64,000 nt of DNA from UQRS01 sp050946935 (lineage in GTDB: Bacteria; Bacillota; Clostridia; Oscillospirales; Acutalibacteraceae): the NCBI GenBank assembly GCA_050946935.1, contig JBMNVR010000004.1:1-64000 (forward strand), in the 5' to 3' direction. Numbering within the stretch: position 1 is the first letter of the stretch; the number at the start of each line of letters is the position of its first letter. Below, one piece after another: positions 1-7,811 of this stretch. The notes below the pieces were generated by a model that saw nothing but the letters and a program-made list of their open reading frames with translations, was not told the DNA's origin and did no database searches. The position numbers were made by a program, and so were the translations under genes.

Positions 1-269
1 AGCCGGAGGCTTTGTGCGGCGCTGGCCGCAGTTCGGCGTTTCGCCGGACGCGGACGTTTTTCAAAAAATCTTTTGCAGTGACCTTGATTTTTTGCAGTAG
101 CTTTGGCTGACTGCGTCCCTATTTTTTCAAATAGTACGCCAAAGCCGGAGGCTTTGTGCGGCGCTGGCCGCAGTTCGGCGTTTCGCCGGACGCGGACGTT
201 TTTCAAAAAATCTTTTGCAGTGACCTTGATTTTTTGCAGTAGCTTTGGCTGACTGCGTCCCTATTTTTT
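1..269. repeat. Tandem direct repeat, two copies, 142-bp period
   Basis: Bases 1-127 recur without a mismatch at 143-269; the 15 bases between them (128-142) are unique. The unit is GC-rich in its first half, with self-complementary GGCG/CGCC stretches, and T-rich in its second half (two TTTTTTGCAG-like tracts). The second copy runs into the last two codons and stop of the small minus-strand gene at 261-443, so the first copy carries the same gene end without the gene. This fits a tandem duplication of a downstream intergenic segment. The array may continue to the left of the window. Confidence 0.9.
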
Positions 270-443
270 ATTCTCAATACACCAGTCGCGCGCCGCTTCC
301 ACATTTTGCCGGTCAGGCAGAGCGACGCCGGTTTTTTTCTGCCGCTTATTTGGCTGTGCCAGAGCGAGAGACTGATATAACTCGGGCGTTTTTGGAACCG
401 GAGAATCGTTTTCAGCATAAAAATCTTTTTTCTGCTTGTTCAT
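261..443 (-). CDS. Small DUF3787-like (spore surface protein-like) protein
   Basis: A 60-residue charged, soluble protein with no membrane segment. The C-terminal stretch VALPDRQNVEAARDWCIENKK resembles the short motif (V-x-[IL]-P-S, then an A-[KR]-[ED]-W-x-x-x-N-x-K ending) that I recall from DUF3787 / CDIF630_02480-type spore surface proteins of Clostridia. The family assignment is from memory of that motif. The ATG at 443 is preceded by AGAAAGGCGG at a workable distance, which supports translation. The stop lies inside the second copy of the 142-bp repeat. A true function is not known to me. Overlapping reading frames on both strands here have weaker start signals. Confidence 0.55.
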   Translation of the reverse strand: MNKQKKDFYAENDSPVPKTPELYQSLALAQPNKRQKKTGVALPDRQNVEAARDWCIENKK

Positions 444-581
444 GAGGATACACCGCCTTTCTTTCGATATTGTATGGCTGGAAGCCGCGTTTATGCCGTA
501 TCAAATTTTACTAAATTTGTCCGTCGACCACCGTCCGGATTTTCACTGCGTTTGAATCTTTAAAAAATTCTGACTCCGCCC

Positions 582-610
582 TTGACATTCCGGTATGGCG
601 GTGCTATCAT
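582..610 (+). promoter_or_regulatory. SigA-type promoter of the thrS leader
   Basis: TTGACA (582-587), a 17-base spacer and TATCAT (605-610). It would start transcription just upstream of the T-box stem I. The bases GCGGTGCTATCAT around the -10 are identical in the promoter of the tryptophan T-box at 19535-19563. Confidence 0.85.
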
Positions 611-619
611 TACCGTAAA

Positions 620-862
620 GTGTTGATTGGGACAGTAACCCTTTGCGTGAGGTTTTTTCAGAGAGTCGGCGTCATCGGCTGGAAGCGCCGTAACCTCCCA
701 TTTGGCGAACACCACCCATGAGCGTCCGGCGGCAGCAAGCCGGGCCGTTTTCGCCGCGTTAAGGCTTTTTGTTGAGTGACGCCGGTTCTCCGGCGTAATC
801 CGGGTGGAACCGTGGAGCTTATACGCTTCATCCCAGAGGTTTTCTGGGGTGAAGCGTTTTTT
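620..862 (+). promoter_or_regulatory. T-box riboswitch, threonine-specific (ACC specifier)
   Basis: The leader has the stem I AGTA motif (634-637), the conserved AGAGAG segment followed by a GGCTGGAAGCGCC-type arm (near 660-690), and the T-box sequence GGGTGGAACCGTGG (802-815). The base of stem I can be formed by TGGG (628-631) with CCCA (715-718). Directly 5' of that strand lies ACC-A, so ACC (711-713) sits in the specifier position and matches tRNA-Thr and the downstream threonyl-tRNA synthetase. By known T-box logic, uncharged tRNA-Thr stabilises the antiterminator made with the T-box sequence and prevents formation of the terminator at 823-862. Confidence 0.93.
823..862 (+). terminator. 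T-box-controlled intrinsic terminator
   Basis: ACGCTTCA-T-CCCAGA (823-837) pairs with TCTGGGG-TGAAGCGT (843-857), a stem of about 15 pairs with one G-T pair, followed by a run of T. Its 5' strand starts directly after the T-box sequence, as expected for the competing terminator. Confidence 0.9.
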
Positions 863-957
863 GTTTTCCACAGGCCTTTGCACCGGCTTTCATCCGGACG
901 ATTTTATGTGGCAGAGAAAACTGTCAGCACAAACTGCGAGTAAAGGAGAATAAAGTT

Positions 958-2901
958 ATGTCTGTTCAAGTCACGTTGAAGGGCGGCACGGTTAAGGAAT
1001 ACGACGCGCCCGTCACAGTCGCCGAAATCGCCCGGGAACTTGGCCCCGGCCTGTACAAAGCCGCTTGCGCCGCCAAAATCGACGGGCAGGTCTGCGACCT
1101 GCGTACGATCGTCGATCACGATTGTGAGGTTGCCATCCTCACTTTCGAGGATAAGGAGGGAGCGCATGCCTTTAACCACACCGCCTCCCACATGCTGGCG
1201 CAGGCGGTCAAGCGCCTCTACCCGGCGGCCCGGCTGGCCATCGGTCCGGCCATTGATGGCGGCTTTTACTATGATTTCGACGTGGAAAAGCCCTTTACGC
1301 CGGAGGATCTGGCCCGGCTGGAGGTCGAGATCAGGAAAATCGCCAAGGAGGATCTGGTCTTAGAGCGGCTGGAGGTGTCGGCGGCCGAGGCCGAGCAGCA
1401 GATGGCCGAGTCGGGCGAGATCTATAAGGTCGAGCTGTGTCGCGAGCACGCCGAAAAAGGGGACAGCATCACCCTCTACCGTCAGGGGGAGTTCTGCGAC
1501 CTCTGCGCCGGGCCGCATCTGATGAAGACCGGCGCGGTCAAGGCGGTCAAGCTGACCCAGTGCACCGGCGCCTACTGGCGGGGGGACGCGGCCAACGCCC
1601 AGCTCTGCCGGGTGTACGGCACCGCTTTTCCCAAGGCCTCACTGCTGGAGGCGCACCTCGCTCAGATCGAAGAGGCAAAGAAGCGGGATCACAACAAAAT
1701 CGGCCGCGATCTGGAGTATTTCACCACCGTCGACGTGATCGGCCAGGGCCTGCCTATCCTTCTGCCGAAGGGGGCGCGGGTGGTGCAGATTCTCCAGCGG
1801 TTTGTGGAGGATGAGGAGCGCCGCCGGGGCTATCTGCTGACCAAAACCCCCTATATGGCCAAGAGCGATCTTTACAAAATCTCCGGCCATTGGGATCATT
1901 ATAAAGAGGGTATGTTCATCCTGGGGGACGAGGAAAAGGATGAAGAGGTCTATGCCCTGAGGCCGATGACCTGCCCCTTCCAGTACCAGGTTTTCCTGAA
2001 TCGCCGCCGCTCCTACCGCGATCTGCCCATGCGGCTGGGAGAGACCTCGACCCTCTTCCGCAACGAGGACTCGGGCGAAATGCACGGCCTGATCCGGGTG
2101 CGGCAGTTCACCATTTCAGAGGGGCATCTGATCCTCCGCCCCGAGCAGTTGGAGGAGGAGTTCCGCGGCTGCCTGGAGCTGGCCATCTTCATGCTCAAGG
2201 CGGTCGGCCTGTATGAGGATGTCAGCTACCGCTTTTCTCAGTGGGATCCGAACAATACCGAAAAGTACATCGGCACCCCTGAGCAGTGGGACGAGGCACA
2301 GGGCGCCATGCAGAAAATTCTCGATCATCTCGGCCTGGATTATGAAATTGGAATTGATGAGGCGGCTTTCTACGGACCCAAGCTGGATATTCAGATTAAG
2401 AATGTCCACGGGAAAGAGGACACCCTCATCACCATCCAGATTGACCAGATGCTGGCTGAGTTGTTTGATATGGAATATGTCGACGTCGATGGAAAAATGC
2501 GCCGTCCTTATATCATCCACCGCACCTCGATCGGCTGCTATGAGCGCACCCTCGCCCTGCTGCTGGAGAAGTATGCCGGCGCCATGCCGATGTGGCTGGC
2601 TCCCGAGCAGGTGCGGGTACTCCCGATTTCTGAAAAGCAGGCCGATGCGGTGCGGCAGATTGTCGAGAAGCTGGACGCGGCCGGTCTTCGCGTGACCGGC
2701 GACTATCGCAATGAGAAGATCGGTTATAAGATCCGGGAGGCGCAGATGGAGAAAATCCCCTACATGCTGATTGTCGGGGATAAGGAGGTTGAAAGCGCCA
2801 CAGTCTCGGTTCGGGCGCGTAGCGGGGAGGATCTCGGCGCGCGCGGTGTCGATCAGTTCCTGGCCGACGCGCTGCTGGAGGTTGCGACCCGCAAAATCTG
2901 A
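958..2901 (+). CDS. thrS: Threonyl-tRNA synthetase
   Basis: A cytoplasmic class II aminoacyl-tRNA synthetase that charges tRNA-Thr and hydrolyses mischarged Ser-tRNA-Thr. At 647 residues it is full length. Domains in order: TGS domain (about 1-62), editing/SAD domain (starting around the HTASHML motif), the class II catalytic core, and a C-terminal anticodon-binding domain (about 540-640). The zinc ligands expected of ThrRS are visible: Cys in RPMTCPF, His in ISEGH and His in IIHRTS. The ATG is preceded by AAAGGAGAATAAAGTT, a good ribosome-binding site. The gene is single and is regulated by the threonine T-box in its leader; it ends before a perfect hairpin at 2997-3040. Confidence 0.98.
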   Translation: MSVQVTLKGGTVKEYDAPVTVAEIARELGPGLYKAACAAKIDGQVCDLRTIVDHDCEVAILTFEDKEGAHAFNHTASHMLAQAVKRLYPAARLAIGPAIDGGFYYDFDVEKPFTPEDLARLEVEIRKIAKEDLVLERLEVSAAEAEQQMAESGEIYKVELCREHAEKGDSITLYRQGEFCDLCAGPHLMKTGAVKAVKLTQCTGAYWRGDAANAQLCRVYGTAFPKASLLEAHLAQIEEAKKRDHNKIGRDLEYFTTVDVIGQGLPILLPKGARVVQILQRFVEDEERRRGYLLTKTPYMAKSDLYKISGHWDHYKEGMFILGDEEKDEEVYALRPMTCPFQYQVFLNRRRSYRDLPMRLGETSTLFRNEDSGEMHGLIRVRQFTISEGHLILRPEQLEEEFRGCLELAIFMLKAVGLYEDVSYRFSQWDPNNTEKYIGTPEQWDEAQGAMQKILDHLGLDYEIGIDEAAFYGPKLDIQIKNVHGKEDTLITIQIDQMLAELFDMEYVDVDGKMRRPYIIHRTSIGCYERTLALLLEKYAGAMPMWLAPEQVRVLPISEKQADAVRQIVEKLDAAGLRVTGDYRNEKIGYKIREAQMEKIPYMLIVGDKEVESATVSVRARSGEDLGARGVDQFLADALLEVATRKI

Positions 2902-2996
2902 TTGGGCGAGTCCTTGCCGCATAGAGGCAGCGTGTTATACGGACCGGCATCTCCTGAAATGCATGTGAAAAATGGATGCCGGTGCACCGGCGATAC

Positions 2997-3040
2997 AAAC
3001 AGCGCGCCGTTCTTTATTTCTAAAGAACGGCGCGCTGTTT
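2997..3040. terminator. Hairpin between convergent thrS and AraC-type gene
   Basis: AAACAGCGCGCCGTTCTTT (2997-3015) is a perfect 19-base inverted repeat with 3022-3040, loop ATTTCT. It lies between convergent genes and would act on both strands, although T runs are only three long on either side. The rest of 2902-3116 shows nothing else convincing. Confidence 0.75.
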
Positions 3041-3116
3041 GCAGTACAAAGAAGCATACCACCCATCGCAGGGCGGAAACCGTTTTGAACAACGCGCCTC
3101 CGGCTGCGGCGGGATT

Positions 3117-3974
3117 TTATAATCTGCGATATTTCAGCGGGGTTGTCCCAACGGCCTTTTTGAAAGAACGGATGAAACTGCTCGCGTCGGGATAGCCGAC
3201 CCGGTCGGCGATCTCGTCCATGGAGAGTTGTGTGGATTTCAAAAGCTCTTTCGAGGTGTTGATCCGAAAGTTAATCAGATATTCATAGGGGGTGATGCCC
3301 GTATAGCTTTTAAATATTTTGATGAAGTAGTATTTGCTGATATGGAGAAGCTGGGCGATCTCCTCCACCTTTACATTTTGGTCAAAATGTGCTTCCATAT
3401 AGGCGATGGCGCAGGCGATGTCCTTTTTATACAGATCATACTGTTTTTGATCGGGGATGTAGCCCCTCTCCAGAATCAGGCTGGTCATAATATCCGAGAT
3501 CAGGTTGGACAGCTTGATATTCGGAACCCGTGTGTTCGTACCCGGAATTTTCAGGATATCCTCAAATTTCTGCATCATATAGTCCTTGTTAATGGCGTCC
3601 AGAGGCTTTACCCCGTTTTCGTGGAACAGGTCGTAATATTCCCGGACGCAGGGACCGGAAAACTGAATATAGCAGAATTCCCAGGTTCTGTCCCCCTCGG
3701 TCCGATAGAAATGGTGATCCGTGCAATCGAGGAAGAAAAGCTGATTTTCTCCCAACCGGTGCGTTTCCCCACGAACTGTGATAGATCCGGACCCGTGCAG
3801 AGAGAAAAACACGATATACTCGTTCAAATCGTGCCGTTCGGTATAATAGTCCGGCCGGGCGAAAAAGTGTCCGGCCGCCGTAAGATAAAAGGGCAGCCGC
3901 AGCGCGCTTGCTGTGGGGGTGTAGTTGAAAGAGTAGGAGCGCGCATCCAGGGAAATGTTGGTTTTGATCAGCAC
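3117..3974 (-). CDS. AraC-family transcriptional regulator with N-terminal cupin
   Basis: A 285-residue DNA-binding regulator. The N-terminal half (about 30-140) is a cupin-like effector-binding domain containing LHGSGSITVRGETHRLG; the C-terminal 100 residues carry the two helix-turn-helix motifs of the AraC family, the first around VEEIAQLLHISKYYFIKIF and the second around MDEIADRVGYPDASSFIRSF. I place the start at the GTG at 3974 because GAGGTGAT lies just upstream; the frame is open further, but that extension is low-complexity and lacks a ribosome-binding site. It is divergent from the secreted glycosidase gene at 4110, so it is probably the local sugar-responsive regulator of the 4110-12197 genes. 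Confidence 0.93.
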   Translation of the reverse strand: MLIKTNISLDARSYSFNYTPTASALRLPFYLTAAGHFFARPDYYTERHDLNEYIVFFSLHGSGSITVRGETHRLGENQLFFLDCTDHHFYRTEGDRTWEFCYIQFSGPCVREYYDLFHENGVKPLDAINKDYMMQKFEDILKIPGTNTRVPNIKLSNLISDIMTSLILERGYIPDQKQYDLYKKDIACAIAYMEAHFDQNVKVEEIAQLLHISKYYFIKIFKSYTGITPYEYLINFRINTSKELLKSTQLSMDEIADRVGYPDASSFIRSFKKAVGTTPLKYRRL

Positions 3975-4053
3975 GTCGATCACCTCAACAAAACAATATT
4001 TGCATATTTTGTTGCAATATAATCTGATGACACAGTGTATTTGTAGCATTATG

Positions 4054-4083
4054 ATTATACCGCAGGGATACAATATCCGTCAA
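4054..4083 (-). promoter_or_regulatory. Promoter of the AraC-type gene
   Basis: On the minus strand: TTGACG (4078-4083), an 18-base spacer, TATAAT (4054-4059). It lies in the 135-bp divergent region, next to the start of the glycosidase gene, so regulator and target could be controlled from the same site. I could not find an equally clear plus-strand promoter, which would fit activation by the AraC protein. Confidence 0.65.
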
Positions 4084-4109
4084 GAACTTATTCTGACAAA
4101 GGATGATTG

Positions 4110-7100
4110 ATGATGAAAAAATTCGTGGTATTTTTATTGATGGTGGTGATGGTGTTGAACATGGTTCATGCGGTAGGTTATAGCGCAGCGGATGGTACCG
4201 ACGCGCTGTGGGAACAGTTTCAAACGCCGGCGGCGGAATATAAATCCAGGCCGCTGTGGTTTTGGAACGACAGTCTGGAAAACATGACCAAGGCACAAAT
4301 ACGCGAGATCATGGTGAATTCACAAAGTGAAAGCGGGTATTTTGGCTTTGGCATCTTGCCGAACTGGATTAACAATTACATGAGCGACGAATATCTCGAG
4401 CTTTACCGTTATGCGCTCGAGGTTGCTGAAGAGCTTGGGATGAAAATGTGCCTGTACGACGAAAACGGCTTCCCGAGCGGTTCGGCCGGCGGCTTGCTGA
4501 ATCAATCTTATCCGGAGGCAACCATCAAGCGGCTGGATAAAAACGAAGCCGACGTCACCGGCCCGGCAAAGGGCTCGGTTCCGCTGCCGGAGGGGCAGTA
4601 CCGGACCTATCTCGGCGCGGTGGCCATGAATACCGATACCTTTGAGATGATCGACCTCTCCGACCGGGTGGTGTATGAGGAGGAGAAGGGCCCCGGCATC
4701 TATGCCTCCTCCAGCCATCCCGCGATCGGGGAGGAGACCTTTACGGTCGACCGAGCCTTTGACGGAAATTATGCCACCCGTTGGAACGCCGGACAGGGCG
4801 CTGCCACCAACCAGTGGATAGAGGTTGTGTATGCTGAACAAACAACGGTCGACCGTGTTGTGATTCGGGAGGCGCTCAACCGCGTCAGCCGCTATGCCGT
4901 TCAGTATTACGACGGTGACGATTGGCAGGATATTGCGGCCGGTACAACCATCGGCAGTGTGAAGGAAATATCCTTTGACGCTCCGGTCACGGCGAAGCGG
5001 TTTCGTCTGATGATGTATGAAACAGAGAAACAGGGCGAGCTTCCCTCCATTTATGAGATGGAGCTGTTTTCTCAGGATCAAAAGCTTGCGCGGCCCGAAG
5101 CGGATCCGGAGCGGGTCGACCGGGTAGAGTACGACCTGCCGGAGGGAAACTACAAGGTTATGGTTTTTGCGACCGTGAAGGACGGCACAGACCTGGTCGA
5201 CTATCTTAGCAAAAGCGATGTGGATAAATTTATCGAAGTCACACATGAAGTATATTATGAACAGTTTTCGGAGTATTTCGGCAGCGTAATTGACGGTGCG
5301 TTTTACGATGAACCACCCCTCTACCGAGCGGAGGGGCGCACCTGGACGGGAAACTACAACGTTTTGTTTGAAGAAAAATACGGTTTTGATCCGATCACTC
5401 TATATCCCGCTTTGTGGTATGACATCGGAGAGGATACCGAGTGGGCCAAGAACATGCTGTTCGGATTTCGCACCGAGCTGTATTCTGAAAATTACATAAA
5501 AAACTTAAACGACTGGTGCAACGAGCGGGGTCTTACGCTGACCGGCCACATGGACGCCGAGGAAAACGTCAATCCCGTCTCCTCTTCCGGAGACCTGCTG
5601 AAGATTTTTCAGAATCAGGATATTCCGGGCGTGGATGAGGTGTTCAGCTACGACCGGGCCAGAAAGGCGTACAAAATCGTCAGCTCCGCAGCCTATAACT
5701 GGGACAAGGGGCTGGTTATGACCGAAACCTACGGCGGCATGGGCGAGGGCATCGGAGTCTCTACGTTGTATAAAGAGATTATGAATCAGTTCGCCAAGGG
5801 AATCAACTATGTTGTGCCGCATGCCGTCTGGTATAACAACACCAGTAATGTCGTCTATCCGCCCGAACTCTCCTACCGCAGCGAGCAGTACGGCCCCGAG
5901 CTTGCGGCCTATAATGAGTTTACCGCCCGCGCCAGCCTGCTGCTGCGGGAGGGCCGGCATGTTTCGGACATCGGTGTTTTGTATCCCATCAACACGCTGC
6001 AAAGCGCCTATACCTTTGACGAGGGCGACCCCTATCGCGGCGGCGTCACGCCGGAGGAGGCCGATTATATGGAGGTCGGGGATCTGCTCTCCGGCGTCAT
6101 ACGGAAGGATTTCACCTATCTGCATCCCGAAGCGGTCGCGGACAAAACAACTGTGAAGGGGGACGTTCTGCGGCTCGATAACGCGGTGAATTATGAGGAG
6201 TACAGGGTGATCATCCTTCCGGGAAGCAAAACGATCAGTTGGCCGGCGCTGCAGAAAATCAAAGCTTTTTATGACGCCGGCGGCAAGGTGATCGCCACCA
6301 CTCAGCTTCCCTATAAATCGGCCGAAAAAGGGCACGATCGCGATGTGATCGACACGATTACCGAGATGTTCGGTGTGCGTGAGGAGAGTCTGATCGGTCA
6401 GAAGACCCGCACCTTTTCCGCTTCCTCCTGTTTTCAGGATAACCCCACCTATGCCGCAGACAAAGCCTTTGACGGCGTCTCGTCGGATGGCAGCCGCTGG
6501 AATGCCGGAGATTTGAGCGGAGGAGACGAGTGGCTGCAAATCGAGTTTGCACAGGCCCTTGACATTAACCGGGTGGTCCTGAAGGAAAACGATCCTTATC
6601 GGATTCAGGCCTATCGGATTCAGTATTGGGATGGCGACAGTTGGGAGACCTGCTATACCGGAACCGAAATCGGCGAAAATGCGGAGAACAGCTTCGAGAC
6701 GGTACATACTGATAAGCTTCGGCTGTATATTGACAAGATCCGCTCGGACAGCGCCTCCATCCGTGAGTTTGAGGTCTACTGCGACGACAGTAAAAACCTG
6801 GCAATGGAGCCGGACAGCAGAGCAGAAGCCTCCAACGCGGCGGGCGGCCGGGCAGTTTTTCTTGGCCGCGGCTATGCAGAGGAGCTGGAAGCCGTGCTGG
6901 ACGAAATGGTTGAGACCTATGATGTAGACATTGCGCCGGTAGAGACCTCCGACGGCGATTTCACCTACATCCATAAGGTGAAAGAAGGTCGGGATCTGTA
7001 CTATTTTGCCAACAGCAGCGATGAGGCGGTCGAGGCCGAGGTGACCGTTCGGCAGGCCATGAAAAAGCCCATGCTCTGGGACCCGCATACCGGCACGAAA

Positions 7101-7661
7101 AAGGAGCCGGACAGCTTCGTTGCTGCGGACGGCAAGACCACGCTTTCCTTCGTCGTGGAAGGAGTGCATTCTTATTTCCTGGTGGATGAGGCGCAGGAGC
7201 CGGTCGTCCTGAGTGGCAACGCGGATTTGCAGGCGCTGGATATCGGACTGCCTCTTACGCCGGCTTTTGATAAGGAGATTACGGCGTATACAGCCGCCGC
7301 GGACGGTAATATGCGGGAAATTACGGTTTCCGCCGTGGCGGAGGATCCGGATGCCACGGTCTCCGGTACGGGAAAACAGATGCTGCACGCCGGCTCCAAC
7401 ACGCTTACAATAGAGGTTACAGCACCGGACGGCGGGGTGAAAACCTATACTATTACGGTCGTTGTGCCGGTTCTGGAGGGCGACGTGGACGGGGACGGCA
7501 AGACGACGGTCAGCGATGTTGTGCTGTTACGGCAACTGATTACAGCCGGAGGGGCGCCTGCCGCCTCTCCACAGGAACTGGAGGCCGGTGATCTGGACCA
7601 GGACGGCCAGTTGACGGTCAGCGATGTTGTCTCACTTCGGGGACTGATTATCAGTCGGTAG
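4110..7661 (+). CDS. Secreted GH106-like glycoside hydrolase with two F5/8 type C domains and a dockerin
   Basis: A 1,183-residue exported protein. Residues 1-28 form a signal peptide. The catalytic region begins with the SRPLWFWND segment typical of large TIM-barrel enzymes of the GH106 (alpha-L-rhamnosidase) type and contains LYDENGFPSGSAGG (about 117-130) and GAFYDEPPLY (about 397-406), whose acidic residues are candidate catalytic ones. A discoidin-like F5/8 type C domain (about 190-325) is inserted in this region, and a second one follows at 765-893. A cadherin-like beta-sandwich (about 1030-1120) and a type I dockerin (1123-1183) with two calcium-loop repeats (DVDGDGKTTVSDVV and DLDQDGQLTVSDVV) close the protein. 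The dockerin implies anchoring to a cohesin protein not in this window. TTG-ATG-ATG occurs at the start; I chose the first ATG, six bases after AAAGGA. The substrate (rhamnoside or other) is inference. Confidence 0.85.
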   Translation: MMKKFVVFLLMVVMVLNMVHAVGYSAADGTDALWEQFQTPAAEYKSRPLWFWNDSLENMTKAQIREIMVNSQSESGYFGFGILPNWINNYMSDEYLELYRYALEVAEELGMKMCLYDENGFPSGSAGGLLNQSYPEATIKRLDKNEADVTGPAKGSVPLPEGQYRTYLGAVAMNTDTFEMIDLSDRVVYEEEKGPGIYASSSHPAIGEETFTVDRAFDGNYATRWNAGQGAATNQWIEVVYAEQTTVDRVVIREALNRVSRYAVQYYDGDDWQDIAAGTTIGSVKEISFDAPVTAKRFRLMMYETEKQGELPSIYEMELFSQDQKLARPEADPERVDRVEYDLPEGNYKVMVFATVKDGTDLVDYLSKSDVDKFIEVTHEVYYEQFSEYFGSVIDGAFYDEPPLYRAEGRTWTGNYNVLFEEKYGFDPITLYPALWYDIGEDTEWAKNMLFGFRTELYSENYIKNLNDWCNERGLTLTGHMDAEENVNPVSSSGDLLKIFQNQDIPGVDEVFSYDRARKAYKIVSSAAYNWDKGLVMTETYGGMGEGIGVSTLYKEIMNQFAKGINYVVPHAVWYNNTSNVVYPPELSYRSEQYGPELAAYNEFTARASLLLREGRHVSDIGVLYPINTLQSAYTFDEGDPYRGGVTPEEADYMEVGDLLSGVIRKDFTYLHPEAVADKTTVKGDVLRLDNAVNYEEYRVIILPGSKTISWPALQKIKAFYDAGGKVIATTQLPYKSAEKGHDRDVIDTITEMFGVREESLIGQKTRTFSASSCFQDNPTYAADKAFDGVSSDGSRWNAGDLSGGDEWLQIEFAQALDINRVVLKENDPYRIQAYRIQYWDGDSWETCYTGTEIGENAENSFETVHTDKLRLYIDKIRSDSASIREFEVYCDDSKNLAMEPDSRAEASNAAGGRAVFLGRGYAEELEAVLDEMVETYDVDIAPVETSDGDFTYIHKVKEGRDLYYFANSSDEAVEAEVTVRQAMKKPMLWDPHTGTKKEPDSFVAADGKTTLSFVVEGVHSYFLVDEAQEPVVLSGNADLQALDIGLPLTPAFDKEITAYTAAADGNMREITVSAVAEDPDATVSGTGKQMLHAGSNTLTIEVTAPDGGVKTYTITVVVPVLEGDVDGDGKTTVSDVVLLRQLITAGGAPAASPQELEAGDLDQDGQLTVSDVVSLRGLIISR

Positions 7662-7677
7662 CTTTACTGCGGTTGTG

Positions 7678-7727
7678 CCGCCTTCGCTTCTGCGCGGGAT
7701 GTCGTACCTCCTACGCAGGCACGGCGG
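7678..7727 (+). other. Possible structured element between the glycosidase and SGNH genes
   Basis: CCGCC (7678-7682) can pair with GGCGG (7723-7727), and CTGCG (7690-7694) with CGCAG (7714-7718), giving an imperfect stem with internal loops. It is followed by A, not T, so it is a poor plus-strand terminator. It may be an mRNA-processing or stability element between two genes of one transcription unit. Confidence 0.3.
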
Positions 7728-7811
7728 TTGACTGAAAAAAGGAGGGAGGCGGTTCTCCTTTTCCCAAAGGTTTTTGATTCTTTAGAATATGCTTAGAAGG
7801 GAGTCTTTCGG

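Noticed and set aside
203..418. 71-codon minus-strand frame overlapping the small spore-like gene
   Set aside because: It runs mostly through the 142-bp repeat and lacks the ribosome-binding site that the 261-443 frame has.
3975..4073. Longer start for the AraC-type regulator
   Set aside because: The extra 33 residues are Cys/Ile-rich, unrelated to the family, and would overlap the -10 element of its own promoter.
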